From Alcanivoracaceae bacterium (GTDB lineage Bacteria > Pseudomonadota > Gammaproteobacteria > Pseudomonadales > Alcanivoracaceae): a DNA stretch of 64,000 nt. Position numbers and translations under genes: made by a program. Positions 8,727-16,282 of this stretch are shown here, piece by piece (position 1 is the first letter of the stretch; the number at the start of each line of letters is the position of its first letter). The DNA is taken from the NCBI GenBank assembly GCA_029212745.1, contig JARGOL010000003.1, positions 219,718 through 283,717 of the forward strand. The letters are read 5' to 3'. The notes below the pieces were generated by a model. The model had not been told where the DNA came from. It saw nothing but the letters and a program-made list of their open reading frames with translations, and did not search any database.

Positions 8727-9578
8727 TCAGCCACGTGCATCGTGCTGCCAGCGCGAGAAAGCGGCACGCTGGTGCTCGGCGATCCACCGGTTCAGCTCGC
8801 GCAGGTCGCCCACCGGCTCGCCACTGAACGGTTGCGCCTGCAGATAACCATCCGGCCCGAATTCGGGGGTCATGGTAGTAATGGCAGCGCCACGCTGGTG
8901 CTGTTGCGCCCACATCGACTGCCACCAACGGCCATGAGCATCCAGTGCCGGCTGGTATTCCGGCGCCCCCGGGTGTGGCACCTGGGGGCCCTGGTCATAG
9001 CCGACCCGGGCATGGATGTGATCCACCCGCGGGATGACCGCGGCCAGCTCTTCCTGCTCGGTATCCAGCAGCCGCTCGGTCACCACACACCAGTGACTCA
9101 GGTCGGCGGTCAGGCGCAGGTCCGGCAAACGTCGCAGCATCTCCACGGTGATCCATGGATTGAACAGGGTGCGCCCGCGATGGGTTTCGAAACTGACCGG
9201 CAGGCCCTGCTTGTCGGCCATGGCCATGGCCTCGGTAAAGAAGTGGGCGCTGCGGTCGGCCGGCCAGGCATCGCAACCGCCGAGGCAGGAGATGGCCCGC
9301 GCACCGGCGATCCGCGCCGCCCGCGCACCGGCTTCAAAATCAGCAAGGTGCTCGGCCAGCGTGGCCCGCCTGTCCGCCACGTAGGAACCGGTGGTGCAGA
9401 TTTCTGCCTGGTAGAGCAAGCCGGCCTTGTTCAGCTGCTGGCGCCAGCGTTCCGCCTCTTCCTGTGCCAGGGGTGGTTGCGCCTCGATGCCGTCGTAGCC
9501 GTCATCAAGGGCATCGCTGATGGCCTGCTCCAGGGTGCCCTGGAAGCCCCACAGTGTCTTGAACATCAGGATCTGCAT
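8727..9578 (-). CDS. Sugar phosphate isomerase/epimerase-like TIM-barrel protein
   Basis: 283 residues from ATG at 9578; a GTG 12 codons upstream is possible, and neither start has a good Shine-Dalgarno. Features of the xylose-isomerase-like AP-endonuclease-2 fold are visible: GYDGIEAQPP (strand 1-2), FETHRGRTLFNPW (metal Glu/His), LRLTADLSHWCVV (metal Asp/His), VDHIHARVGYDQGPQVP (His) and MTPEFGPDGY (Glu). These are metal-dependent isomerases or epimerases of sugars. The actual substrate is unknown. It precedes the AhpD-like gene by 15 bases and is separated from the binding-protein gene upstream by a hairpin. Confidence 0.82.
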   Translation of the reverse strand: MQILMFKTLWGFQGTLEQAISDALDDGYDGIEAQPPLAQEEAERWRQQLNKAGLLYQAEICTTGSYVADRRATLAEHLADFEAGARAARIAGARAISCLGGCDAWPADRSAHFFTEAMAMADKQGLPVSFETHRGRTLFNPWITVEMLRRLPDLRLTADLSHWCVVTERLLDTEQEELAAVIPRVDHIHARVGYDQGPQVPHPGAPEYQPALDAHGRWWQSMWAQQHQRGAAITTMTPEFGPDGYLQAQPFSGEPVGDLRELNRWIAEHQRAAFSRWQHDARG

Positions 9579-9609
9579 GACGAGCCCGCAGAGCGATGAA
9601 GGGGAAAGT

Positions 9610-9636
9610 CCCACGCCCGCAACAGGCGGGCGTGGG
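9610..9636. terminator. Strong hairpin after the binding-protein gene (probable terminator)
   Basis: Perfect 11-base stem CCCACGCCCGC / GCGGGCGTGGG with a 5-base loop, 12 bases past the stop of the binding-protein gene on the minus strand. The following run is only ACTTTCCCC, so termination may be partial, and the hairpin may mainly stabilise the upstream message. Confidence 0.6.
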
Positions 9637-9647
9637 CCGGTGATGGA

Positions 9648-10718
9648 TCAGAGCTTTCCGTCAGCCGCCATCTTCATGTAGGTGTCGGTGTAACGCATCT
9701 TGATGTTGTTCTCGTCCCCGTAAACCTTGCCACCCGGGAACTCGATACCGATGAACTCCGGTGATCCGGCGCCTTCACCGAGGATGCCTTTCTCGAACGA
9801 GAAGGTGGCCACATTTTCCATGGTGGTGGGCAACGCATCGCTGGTGACGAAATCCACGGCTTCCTGCGGTGAATAGAACATCTTGGTGGCCGCCAGCTGG
9901 GCTTCATAGCCAGCCAGATCGGTACCCGATTCTTCACCCATCATGGTCTTCGCCGCCTTGGCCTTTTCGTCGTCGCCGGACATGATGGCCATGGTTTCAT
10001 ACCAGGCGCCGGTCAGTGCCTTGGCGAATTCCGGGTGCTCATTCAGCACCTCGGTATTGATCATGGTCATGTCGATGATCTCACCGGGGATCTGGCTGGA
10101 ATCGAACACGATGGTGGCATCATCACGTTCCATGATTTCGCCAACCATGGGGTTCCAGGTCACCACGGCTTCAATGTCAGGCGTGCCGTAGATGGACACC
10201 ATGTCGGCATCAGAGGTGTTGACCACGGAAACGTCCTGCTCGGACATGCCATTCATGTCCAGGGCGCGGGCCAGTGCGTAGTGGGATACCGACAGCTCCA
10301 CCAGGTTGAGGGTCTTGCCGGCCAGGTCCTTCACCGACTCGCCTTCCTTGACGATGATGGCGTCGTTGCCGTTGGAGAAGTCACCGACGATCAGTGCCGT
10401 GGTATCCACGCCACCGGCTGCAGGGATGGTCAGCGCATCCATGTTGGTCATCATGCAGGCGTCAAACTTGCCGGCGGTGAACTGGTTGATGGATTCGATG
10501 TAGTCGTTCATCCGCACGACTTCAATCTCGATCCCGTATTTGTCCGCCCATTTCTTGACGATGCCGTTCTTCTCGGCATATTCCCACGGCATCCAGCCCA
10601 CATAAATGGACCATGCCAGGGTGAATTTGTCCTTGGCCTGTACCGGTGCGGCAAACGCCACCAGGGCCAGCAAAAGGGCCATCATGCCCGTGAAGGGCTT
10701 CAGCAAGCGAGTACGCAT
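9648..10718 (-). CDS. Periplasmic substrate-binding protein of an ABC transporter (NMT1/urea-carboxylase-region type)
   Basis: 356 residues from ATG at 10718 (GGAGAA eight bases upstream). The signal peptide is about 1-25 (FTGMMALLLALVAFAAPVQA, cut before KDKF). The mature part begins FTLAWSIYVGWMPWEYAEKN, the pattern of nitrate/sulfonate/thiamine-precursor (SsuA/NrtA/NMT1) proteins, and closely resembles the binding proteins found beside urea carboxylase genes. No permease, ATPase or urea carboxylase gene is present on either side, so it is an orphan receptor here. Urea or an amide/guanidine-type ligand is my guess from family resemblance only. Confidence 0.82.
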   Translation of the reverse strand: MRTRLLKPFTGMMALLLALVAFAAPVQAKDKFTLAWSIYVGWMPWEYAEKNGIVKKWADKYGIEIEVVRMNDYIESINQFTAGKFDACMMTNMDALTIPAAGGVDTTALIVGDFSNGNDAIIVKEGESVKDLAGKTLNLVELSVSHYALARALDMNGMSEQDVSVVNTSDADMVSIYGTPDIEAVVTWNPMVGEIMERDDATIVFDSSQIPGEIIDMTMINTEVLNEHPEFAKALTGAWYETMAIMSGDDEKAKAAKTMMGEESGTDLAGYEAQLAATKMFYSPQEAVDFVTSDALPTTMENVATFSFEKGILGEGAGSPEFIGIEFPGGKVYGDENNIKMRYTDTYMKMAADGKL

Positions 10719-10957
10719 TGTTTGTTCTCCTGTTCGACCTGTTCGGCACCGGCGGAGGGCCAGTGCGTCATTTGCCTTGCGGCATGGCGTAACAGGGGCA
10801 ATTTGTGTGCCAGCTCTGGATAGCGGGAAAAATGGGGCTATCTGGCCGGATTGCCGCCAGTCTGCCCTGAAATGGCGCACCAATGGCGCCCGTGCACCGT
10901 AGCGAGCAGGTGCTGGCGCCAGTACCGCGCACCCGGCCAGGACACAACGGCGGGCAC

Positions 10958-10980
10958 AAAAAAGGGCGCCTGCGGCGCCC
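10958..10980 (-). terminator. Intrinsic terminator of the glutathione peroxidase gene
   Basis: GGGCGCC/GGCGCCC stem (10964-10980) with the loop TGC, followed on the minus strand by a T6 run. It begins 23 bases after the peroxidase stop codon. Confidence 0.88.
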
Positions 10981-11003
10981 GTTTCCTGTGCTGGCCTGAG
11001 GGC

Positions 11004-11483
11004 CTAGAGCAACTTCTCGATATCCTTGGCGATATCTTCCGGCTTGTCGGTGGGGGCGTAACGCTTGACCACCTCACCGTCACGGTTGACCAGGAACTTG
11101 GTGAAGTTCCACTTGATACCCTTGCTGCCCAGCAGCCCCGGCGCTTCCTGCTTGAGATGCTTGTACAGGGGGTGGGCGTTGTCGCCATTGACGTCGATCT
11201 TGGCAAACATGGGGAAGGACACCCCGTAATTCAGCTCGCAGAACTCACTGATCTGGTCCCCGGCGCCGGGCTCCTGGTGGCCGAACTGGTTACAGGGGAA
11301 CCCCAGCACCATGACGCCCTGCTCTTCGTATTTCTCGAACAGTTTCTGCAGGCCCTTGTACTGCGGGGTAAACCCGCACTTGCTGGCCGTGTTGACGATC
11401 AGCAGTACCTTGCCACGGTACGCCTCGAGGTTGACCGGATCACCGGTCAGGCTGTCAGCCACAAAATCGTAAACAGTACTCAT
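11004..11483 (-). CDS. Glutathione/thioredoxin-dependent peroxidase (GPx family)
   Basis: 159 residues, the usual bacterial GPx length. The peroxidatic cysteine lies in VNTASKCGFTPQYKGLQKLF (C37), the position of selenocysteine in animal GPx. LGFPCNQFGHQEPG carries the Gln of the catalytic tetrad and a second Cys, and KWNFTKFLVNRDG carries the Trp/Asn. It reduces hydrogen peroxide and lipid hydroperoxides in the cytoplasm, most likely with thioredoxin, as do other Cys-type bacterial members. It is monocistronic with its own terminator and divergent from dgt. Confidence 0.94.
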   Translation of the reverse strand: MSTVYDFVADSLTGDPVNLEAYRGKVLLIVNTASKCGFTPQYKGLQKLFEKYEEQGVMVLGFPCNQFGHQEPGAGDQISEFCELNYGVSFPMFAKIDVNGDNAHPLYKHLKQEAPGLLGSKGIKWNFTKFLVNRDGEVVKRYAPTDKPEDIAKDIEKLL

Positions 11484-11662
11484 TGTTGTCTTCCCTCCGA
11501 TAACACTCCCGAAACGGACCCGTCAGCGCAACGCGGCCCGCGAGCGCCAGAGTGTAGCATCGCCAATCCGCCCTGAGAGCCACATTTCCATTCAACACAG
11601 GTATGCTTCCCATAGGGGGGGCCTTTCAGGGCAACCCCGCAGTATTACCCATGGAGCAGTGA

Positions 11663-13018
11663 ATGGACTGGCAACAACTACTCAACCGCAAACGCCTGGG
11701 CAATCGCGGCGAGAAGGACGAAAGCGGGCGCACCGCCTTCCTGCGCGACCATGACAAGATCATCTTTTCCGGCGCGTTCCGCCGGCTGGCACGAAAGACC
11801 CAGGTGCATCCGCTGGCCACCAACGACCATGTCCACAACCGCCTGACGCACAGCCTGGAAGTGAGCTGTGTGGGCCGCACCCTGGGCATTCGCGTGGGCG
11901 AACGCCTGCAGGCGCGCGGGCTGCTACCGGACAACGTGGCGGCCACGGATCTCGGCGACATCGTCCAGTCTGCCTGCCTCGCCCACGACATCGGCAACCC
12001 GCCGTTCGGGCACACGGGCGAGCGTGCCATCCGCGCCTGGTTCCAGCACAAGGGCAAGGCCTACCTGGCCCGCCTGAATGACGACCAGCGCTCCGACCTG
12101 GAAATGTTCGAGGGCAATGCCGAGGGCTTTCGCACCCTGACCAAGAGCGAATATCACCTGTATGAAGACGGCATGCGGCTGACTTATGCCACACTGGCCA
12201 CGTTCCTGAAGTATCCCTGGCTGTCCCACGACAGCGTGCGCCCCGGCTGCCCGCGCCCGGGCAAGTACAGCGCCTTCGTGGCCGACCAGGCGGCGTTTGC
12301 CGAAGTCTGTGACGCCGTGGGGCTGACCCCGGTGGGGGAACAGCATTACGCCCGCCATCCCCTGGCCTACCTGATGGAGGCAGCAGACGACTTCTGCTAC
12401 GCCATTATTGACCTGGAAGACGGCCTGGAGATGGACCTGCTGCACTGGGACGAGGTGCTGGCCCTGCTGGCGCCGGCGTTCCCGGACAGCAAGGAAGTCC
12501 GTGACCTGGTGCACTCCGATATCCGCGTCGGCCGCAAGGCGGCACTACTGCGCGGCAAGATCATCGAGCGCTTTATCGAGGCCGGCGTGGAGGCCTTTCT
12601 TGCCAACCACGAGGCCCTGCTGGCCGGCACCCTGAAAGGCGACCTGATTTCCCACTGCGAACCTGCGGTACGCGACGTGGTGGAAAACGCCAAACAGCTG
12701 GCCAAGACCAAGGTGTTCGAACACCCGCGCAAGGTGGAGCTGGAAATCGGCGCCTTCGAAGTCATCGGCAACCTGCTCGAGGGGCTGATCGAAGCGGCAC
12801 TGAGCTATGCCCTGAAAGACGACAGCAATTACCGGCATGAGCGCATTATCGACCTGATCGGCCGGCACAGCTTTCCCCCGGAGCTGGACCAGCTGCCGGA
12901 ACAGGAACGTATCTACCAGTGTTTCATGCGCGCCGTGGATTTTCTCTCCGGCATGACCGACAACTACGCCACCTACCTGGCCAAACAGTTTTCCGGGATG
13001 GCGGAGACGCGTTACTAG
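11663..13018 (+). CDS. dgt: Deoxyguanosine triphosphate triphosphohydrolase-like protein
   Basis: 451 residues, in the range of type-2 dGTPases. The HD-domain residues are in place: NRLTHSLEVSCVGR (first His), CLAHDIGNPPFGHTGERAI (HD pair plus His) and DDFCYAIIDLEDGLEMDLL (final Asp). The family removes triphosphate from dGTP or dNTPs, controlling nucleotide pools and sometimes phage replication. The ATG at 11663 follows GGAGCAG. It reads from a 179-base divergent intergenic region shared with the peroxidase gene. The family identity is firm; the exact dNTP preference is not visible. Confidence 0.93.
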   Translation: MDWQQLLNRKRLGNRGEKDESGRTAFLRDHDKIIFSGAFRRLARKTQVHPLATNDHVHNRLTHSLEVSCVGRTLGIRVGERLQARGLLPDNVAATDLGDIVQSACLAHDIGNPPFGHTGERAIRAWFQHKGKAYLARLNDDQRSDLEMFEGNAEGFRTLTKSEYHLYEDGMRLTYATLATFLKYPWLSHDSVRPGCPRPGKYSAFVADQAAFAEVCDAVGLTPVGEQHYARHPLAYLMEAADDFCYAIIDLEDGLEMDLLHWDEVLALLAPAFPDSKEVRDLVHSDIRVGRKAALLRGKIIERFIEAGVEAFLANHEALLAGTLKGDLISHCEPAVRDVVENAKQLAKTKVFEHPRKVELEIGAFEVIGNLLEGLIEAALSYALKDDSNYRHERIIDLIGRHSFPPELDQLPEQERIYQCFMRAVDFLSGMTDNYATYLAKQFSGMAETRY

Positions 13019-13037
13019 GCCGCCACCCGGCACGGCG

Positions 13038-13712
13038 TCACTGGGGCGGATCCACCCTGCCTTCAGAGGAGGCATTGACGCGGAACCAGCCGGCCACCGC
13101 GTGACGGTCCCGGCGAGCGGGCAGCACTTCGTGGGGGAATTCTTCGCTCAGGAACGTGACGATGGTCCCCAACAAGGGAACCACCCGGGTACCCGCCCGG
13201 TCCGCATCATCGCGATACAGAACCAGCTCGCCGCCATCCGTCGCCTGCCAGGCCGGATTCAGGTATACCACCAGTGAAAGCACCCTGTTTGCTTCACCGC
13301 GAAAGGCGTCGTAATGGCGCTTGTAGTAATCCCCCGGCGCGTAATGGGAAAAGTGGCTCTCGAACGAGAACAGCCCGAGGAAGAAGCGCCGGTTGAGATA
13401 GGTTTGCAGGCCTCCGGCCCATTCGATCCACTGGGCACCCTCTGCCGTCGCCCCGGTGATCCAGCAGATTTCATCGGTGCGCACGAACCCGTTCTTCAGG
13501 TAATCGTCGCCTCGCCCGATCCCCGCACGGCGGTAGCTCTGCTCTGCCAACCCGGCCTGGCAAACAGACAGGGCCCGGGTGACATTTTCCGGCAGGGCCG
13601 CCGGACGGATGCTGTAACCCTGGCGCTCGATGTCGTCGCCGATCTGGCTGAACAGCGTGGTATCAACGGTTGTGCCGTCGGTGGACAGGGGATGCTGCAG
13701 GATGGCGACCAC
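13038..13712 (-). CDS. 2-oxoglutarate/Fe(II) oxygenase (prolyl-hydroxylase type)
   Basis: 224 residues from GTG. The Fe(II) facial triad and 2OG-binding Arg are in order: HYAPGDYYKRHYDAF (H and D), TFLSEEFPHEVLPA (distal His), then AVAGWFRVN (Arg). It resembles the PHD/EGL-9-like proteins of Pseudomonas and Alcanivorax, some of which hydroxylate elongation factor Tu; that substrate is not shown here. It faces dgt tail to tail with a 19-base gap, and its upstream side opens on the cassette array. Confidence 0.88.
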   Translation of the reverse strand: MVAILQHPLSTDGTTVDTTLFSQIGDDIERQGYSIRPAALPENVTRALSVCQAGLAEQSYRRAGIGRGDDYLKNGFVRTDEICWITGATAEGAQWIEWAGGLQTYLNRRFFLGLFSFESHFSHYAPGDYYKRHYDAFRGEANRVLSLVVYLNPAWQATDGGELVLYRDDADRAGTRVVPLLGTIVTFLSEEFPHEVLPARRDRHAVAGWFRVNASSEGRVDPPQ

Positions 13713-14021
13713 GGTGGGGCCCTTTCAGGGTGGAGCGCGCCAGCCGCGCCCGGACGGCGGAAAAATAGCAGGCCTCGCCGGAAAAGCAACTAAAAAACAC
13801 GGGGGCGGTGCCGACGGGTGCGGGAGGCTCATCACTCGCGATACGGAAGCAGAAGGCCGGTCAGGAGTGCCGGGCCACGCCAAGCCAAACGGTGAAGTAA
13901 CTGTGGCGACGCTTTTGAAAAAGGGTGCGACTGTCCCGGAGCTCGCTTGAGCAATATGTTATTACATTAACCTTTATTGGTTACTCTTTACCGAATAAAA
14001 AAATGAAGTGGTCTTTTCATA
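13713..14021. other. Non-coding border between core genes and the cassette array
   Basis: About 310 bases with no ORF I would support. Composition shifts from GC-rich to AT-rich near 13940. A short inverted repeat TAACC/GGTTA lies at 13968-13983. I looked here for the attC that should follow the last cassette gene (14022-14345) and did not find a convincing one, so the distal end of the array appears eroded. Confidence 0.6.
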
Positions 14022-14345
14022 CTAAAGATTTTCAATTCTTACTGTTTCCACAATTATTTCGCTTATTTTGTCGCCTAATAAAAGAACAATAAATGCCAAG
14101 CCAAATGGAATGATAGAATCAGAAACTATTGACCCTAACATCAGCATAAGAAACGATAGCAATACAACGGCCGCAGCTTTTCTTTCACCTTCGATTTCAA
14201 AGTCTTTATGGCAAACAGGACAGTTGGTAAAGACCCATTTCACAGTCTTTGAAGAAGAACTAGATTTCTCGTCAATTACTTCTGTTCTTGCTTCCTCGAG
14301 TTTAAAGGCAGCGTGGCATTCTGGGCATTGAATCTTAGGGTTCAT
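14022..14345 (-). CDS. Cassette gene: zinc-ribbon plus membrane-anchor protein, function unknown
   Basis: 107 residues from ATG at 14345, four bases inside the border of the attC site. The N-terminus has a zinc ribbon, IQCPECHAAFKLEE and then FTNCPVCHKDFEIEG (two CxxC pairs about 30 residues apart). Two hydrophobic stretches follow, about 60-75 and 80-95, ending in a short charged tail. Ser/Lys-rich residues (DEKSSSSSKTVK) separate the two CxxC pairs. AT-rich codon use differs from the flanking core genes. No attC is recognisable on its distal side, so it looks like the last, partly eroded cassette. The function is not recognised. Confidence 0.7.
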   Translation of the reverse strand: MNPKIQCPECHAAFKLEEARTEVIDEKSSSSSKTVKWVFTNCPVCHKDFEIEGERKAAAVVLLSFLMLMLGSIVSDSIIPFGLAFIVLLLGDKISEIIVETVRIENL

Positions 14346-14348
14346 GAG

Positions 14349-14416
14349 ATATAACGATAAGCCAAGCAGGCGCACGTAGTGAGTCCCGCTTTCTTCAGCG
14401 CCTTGGTGGGTTCAGT
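14349..14416 (-). repeat. attC recombination site 1 (68 bp)
   Basis: Minus strand: it begins ACTGAAC (R'' box, 14410-14416) and ends GTTATAT (R' box, 14349-14355). Inner arms AAGGCGC and GCGCCTGCTTGG pair with a small bulge. It overlaps the stop codon of the 14412-14831 gene, as attC sites normally do for their own cassette. Confidence 0.7.
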
Positions 14417-14831
14417 CATCATCCTCAACTCGCGAGGATCTGAAATAGAACTCTTTAACACGTGACAACGGCATTCCATTAAAAACCATTAACAGGGGTG
14501 TGCCGTAGACCATTAAAGGAAATATGACCACCGCAAGCTGATGAAGGTGCGCCTTCTCATGCCCTGAGTCTACCGCCATCCAGCCAACTGCGTAACCGAT
14601 AACCGCAGCGAATAAGGCACAGATGTGAAGCAAAAGCTGGGAAGGGCCCATCCAGCTTGGGCGAAAAGCAACCAAAACATCTTTGGTTGCAAGAAGGCCT
14701 AGCGGGACGCCTCCGAAGATAAACAGAAGAAACCACACGGTTAACCAACTCACATCATTTGTCGATGATATGGCAAAACATAGCGAGCTGATAAATGCAG
14801 CTGTTAGTATGAATCGGGTGATAGCGTTCAT
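14412..14831 (-). CDS. Cassette gene: four-helix membrane protein, function unknown
   Basis: 139 residues from ATG at 14831, six bases after the GTTAGGC end of the neighbouring attC. There are four predicted membrane segments: about 5-22, 28-46 (VWFLLFIFGGVPLGLLAT), 66-85 (LLLHICALFAAVIGYAVGWM) and 98-118 (LAVVIFPLMVYGTPLLMVF). A polar tail ends in EDDD. There is no Shine-Dalgarno, so expression probably depends on reading from upstream cassettes or a leaderless start. I do not recognise the family. Low GC and the attC on both sides mark it as a mobile cassette. Confidence 0.7.
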   Translation of the reverse strand: MNAITRFILTAAFISSLCFAISSTNDVSWLTVWFLLFIFGGVPLGLLATKDVLVAFRPSWMGPSQLLLHICALFAAVIGYAVGWMAVDSGHEKAHLHQLAVVIFPLMVYGTPLLMVFNGMPLSRVKEFYFRSSRVEDDD

Positions 14832-14836
14832 TAATA

Positions 14837-14892
14837 GCCTAACGCTTAATGTAGGGGCGCCGCAGGCGCCCCCCTGCCATTACTTGTTACCC
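14837..14892 (-). repeat. attC recombination site 2 (56 bp)
   Basis: Minus strand: GGGTAAC (14886-14892) to GTTAGGC (14837-14843), the latter a perfect match to GTTRRRY. A GC-rich stem GGGGCGCC/GGCGCCCC lies in the middle, with AACAAGTAATG and CATTAAGCGTT as outer arms. Confidence 0.88.
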
Positions 14893-15304
14893 AGGCGCTT
14901 GGCCTGGAATGGCGATAAGCTTCTAGATCTCTGCTGCCACTGTAGCAGTGCTCGATATACAGTTGGCGCTCTTGCCACATAACTTCTAAGTCCCACAGGC
15001 AAAATGAGTGGCGTTCCGGCGACAGAACCCAGCCGTCTTCGGTCTGAACTGCAACGATCGGGAATATCTCGTTGTCATTTCCCCAGTAGACCAAAACTAA
15101 ATACCTTGCAGAAGAGCCCTCATGGAAGATGGCATAGCCAGGTGTGTTGCGCCAAGGAACGTCAACGGAGCGCTTGAGTGCTTCAAGTTGTTCAGCGAAC
15201 GGGCTCTTATCTACAGGATATCCGCTTATGGATATGGTGTAGATCTTTAGGCCGTCTTTATCTAGCCAGTCACTTTTAGTTTTTATCGTCCGAGGTTTAT
15301 ACAC
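14846..15304 (-). CDS. Cassette gene: conserved-looking soluble protein of unknown function
   Basis: 152 residues from GTG at 15304 (AAGGA six bases upstream). A longer frame starts at a TTG inside the attC site and is not preferred. The protein is soluble, with an aromatic-rich core: FHEGSSARYLVLVYWGNDNE, then WVLSPERHSFCLWDLEVMW and ERQLYIEHCYSG. The stop codon lies inside its own attC, so the last ~14 residues (TSNGRGAPAAPLH) are encoded by the recombination site. I associate this aromatic pattern with integron cassette proteins but cannot name a function. Confidence 0.7.
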   Translation of the reverse strand: MYKPRTIKTKSDWLDKDGLKIYTISISGYPVDKSPFAEQLEALKRSVDVPWRNTPGYAIFHEGSSARYLVLVYWGNDNEIFPIVAVQTEDGWVLSPERHSFCLWDLEVMWQERQLYIEHCYSGSRDLEAYRHSRPSAWVTSNGRGAPAAPLH

Positions 15305-15319
15305 AAACCTTCCTTGTCT

Positions 15320-15380
15320 GGATAACGTTGCCAACAGGGGCCCGCTTTAGCGGATCCCTGCTTGCTTGGCCTTGTCAAGC
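15320..15380 (-). repeat. attC recombination site 3 (61 bp)
   Basis: Minus strand: GCTTGAC (15374-15380, degenerate R'') to GTTATCC (15320-15326). Inner arms AAGCAGGGATCCGC and GCGGGCCCCTG pair imperfectly. The stop of the 15375-15827 gene lies inside the R'' box. Confidence 0.75.
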
Positions 15381-15827
15381 AACCCTGTGGATTTTCTGAT
15401 CACTTGGGATTTCCTCATTCAATTTCTTGAGCTGATTCATGGAAATCTGGTACTGGCCATTCGAAGGTAGTGGTTTGCCGTCAAATTGTTCCCAGACCAC
15501 GCTACCCGGACCATTGAAGATTTCCGCAAATGAGCCGTCGGGAGCTATTTGAATCACTATTGCATGCTCAGGCTTGCTTCGAAATGCAGCAGACTTAGAT
15601 TGAGTTGCTTTAATCTCTACTTGCTTGCCACACGGGGACAGTGCATCGAAGCCTTTATTTGATGCAGTCATGAGCTCTAGCCCGTAGGCATCTGCCACCA
15701 GGCATTCCCCAATGCTCCCAACCATATGGCCGTCTGGGGTGAAATGCCGGCCCGGGAACATTTCCTCCAGCCTATTAACAGTGGAATACAGTTCCTTCAC
15801 CAATGCCTGAAATCTAGTGTGGTCCAT
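15375..15827 (-). CDS. Cassette gene: DUF6998-like protein with a possible PD-(D/E)xK nuclease fold
   Basis: 150 residues from ATG at 15827, nine bases after the attC end. An N-terminal helix (TRFQALVKELYSTVNRLEEM) is followed by FTPDGHMVGSIGECLVADAY, then GFDALSPCGKQVEIKATQSK. The spacing of G-S-I-G-E, a following Asp and the E-I-K triplet matches the alpha-beta-beta core of PD-(D/E)xK nucleases, and the whole resembles what I recall as DUF6998. It might cut DNA or bind it as a defence cassette, but catalytic competence is unproven. AT-richer than the chromosome. Confidence 0.75.
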   Translation of the reverse strand: MDHTRFQALVKELYSTVNRLEEMFPGRHFTPDGHMVGSIGECLVADAYGLELMTASNKGFDALSPCGKQVEIKATQSKSAAFRSKPEHAIVIQIAPDGSFAEIFNGPGSVVWEQFDGKPLPSNGQYQISMNQLKKLNEEIPSDQKIHRVA

Positions 15828-15835
15828 CACTGTCC

Positions 15836-15892
15836 GCTTAACATCCGAAGCAGCGGCGCATTTACGCGTCCGTCCGCCTTTGCTTGTTAGAC
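15836..15892 (-). repeat. attC recombination site 4 (57 bp)
   Basis: The best match in the array. Minus strand: GTCTAAC (15886-15892, perfect RYYYAAC) to GTTAAGC (15836-15842, perfect GTTRRRY). The arms AGCAAAGGCGG and CCGCTGCTT pair with unpaired bases, as expected for a folded bottom-strand substrate. Confidence 0.92.
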
Positions 15893-16200
15893 TGCCTATT
15901 TCGCGACTTCCTTCTTACATACCACATAGATACAACCTGGCCGGCAATTACTGCAAAAGCAGTAGCTTCGAAGTTAACTCTCAAATGCGACTCATGGTGA
16001 TGAAGTTGAATACGAATGGCCGCAACGTAAACTGCAATCCACAGTAGAAAAATTAGCACATCCTTTATGAAAACAAAGAGATAATGTTTCGGGCTTCCTA
16101 TAACGATGGCGCTCATTGCCTGCCATAGAAGTGAAACAAAGGTTACAGAGAACATTGCCAAAATGCTGAGGTTAATTAAAAAGCCCGGCATTGGAACCAT
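15862..16200 (-). CDS. Cassette gene: small membrane protein, function unknown
   Basis: 112 residues from ATG at 16200. The Shine-Dalgarno GGAGGT is formed exactly at the attC end (GTTAGGAGGTGGC), so the site itself supplies the ribosome binding site. There are three hydrophobic stretches, about 7-30, 40-60 (YLFVFIKDVLIFLLWIAVYV) and 76-92 (FEATAFAVIAGQVVSMW), then a basic tail RRKSRNRQSNKQRR. The stop lies inside its own attC, which encodes the last residues. The family is not recognised. Confidence 0.68.
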   Translation of the reverse strand: MVPMPGFLINLSILAMFSVTFVSLLWQAMSAIVIGSPKHYLFVFIKDVLIFLLWIAVYVAAIRIQLHHHESHLRVNFEATAFAVIAGQVVSMWYVRRKSRNRQSNKQRRTDA

Positions 16201-16206
16201 GCCACC

Positions 16207-16268
16207 TCCTAACGTCTAGCACTGGGGCGCGCTGCAAGCGCGTTCAAGCTAGCTGCTACTTGTTATGG
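16207..16268 (-). repeat. attC recombination site 5 (62 bp)
   Basis: Minus strand: CCATAAC (16262-16268) to GTTAGGA (16207-16213). Inner palindromic part GCGCTTGCAGCGC with GAACGCGC; outer arms AACAAGTAGCA and TGCTAGACGTT pair. Confidence 0.85.
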
Positions 16269-16282
16269 GTAATGCTTGGGCT

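Noticed and set aside
13917-14021. Possible seventh attC after the last cassette gene
   Set aside because: GTAACC and GTTAATG are present but only about 20 bases apart, and longer candidate pairings do not fold; too short for an attC.
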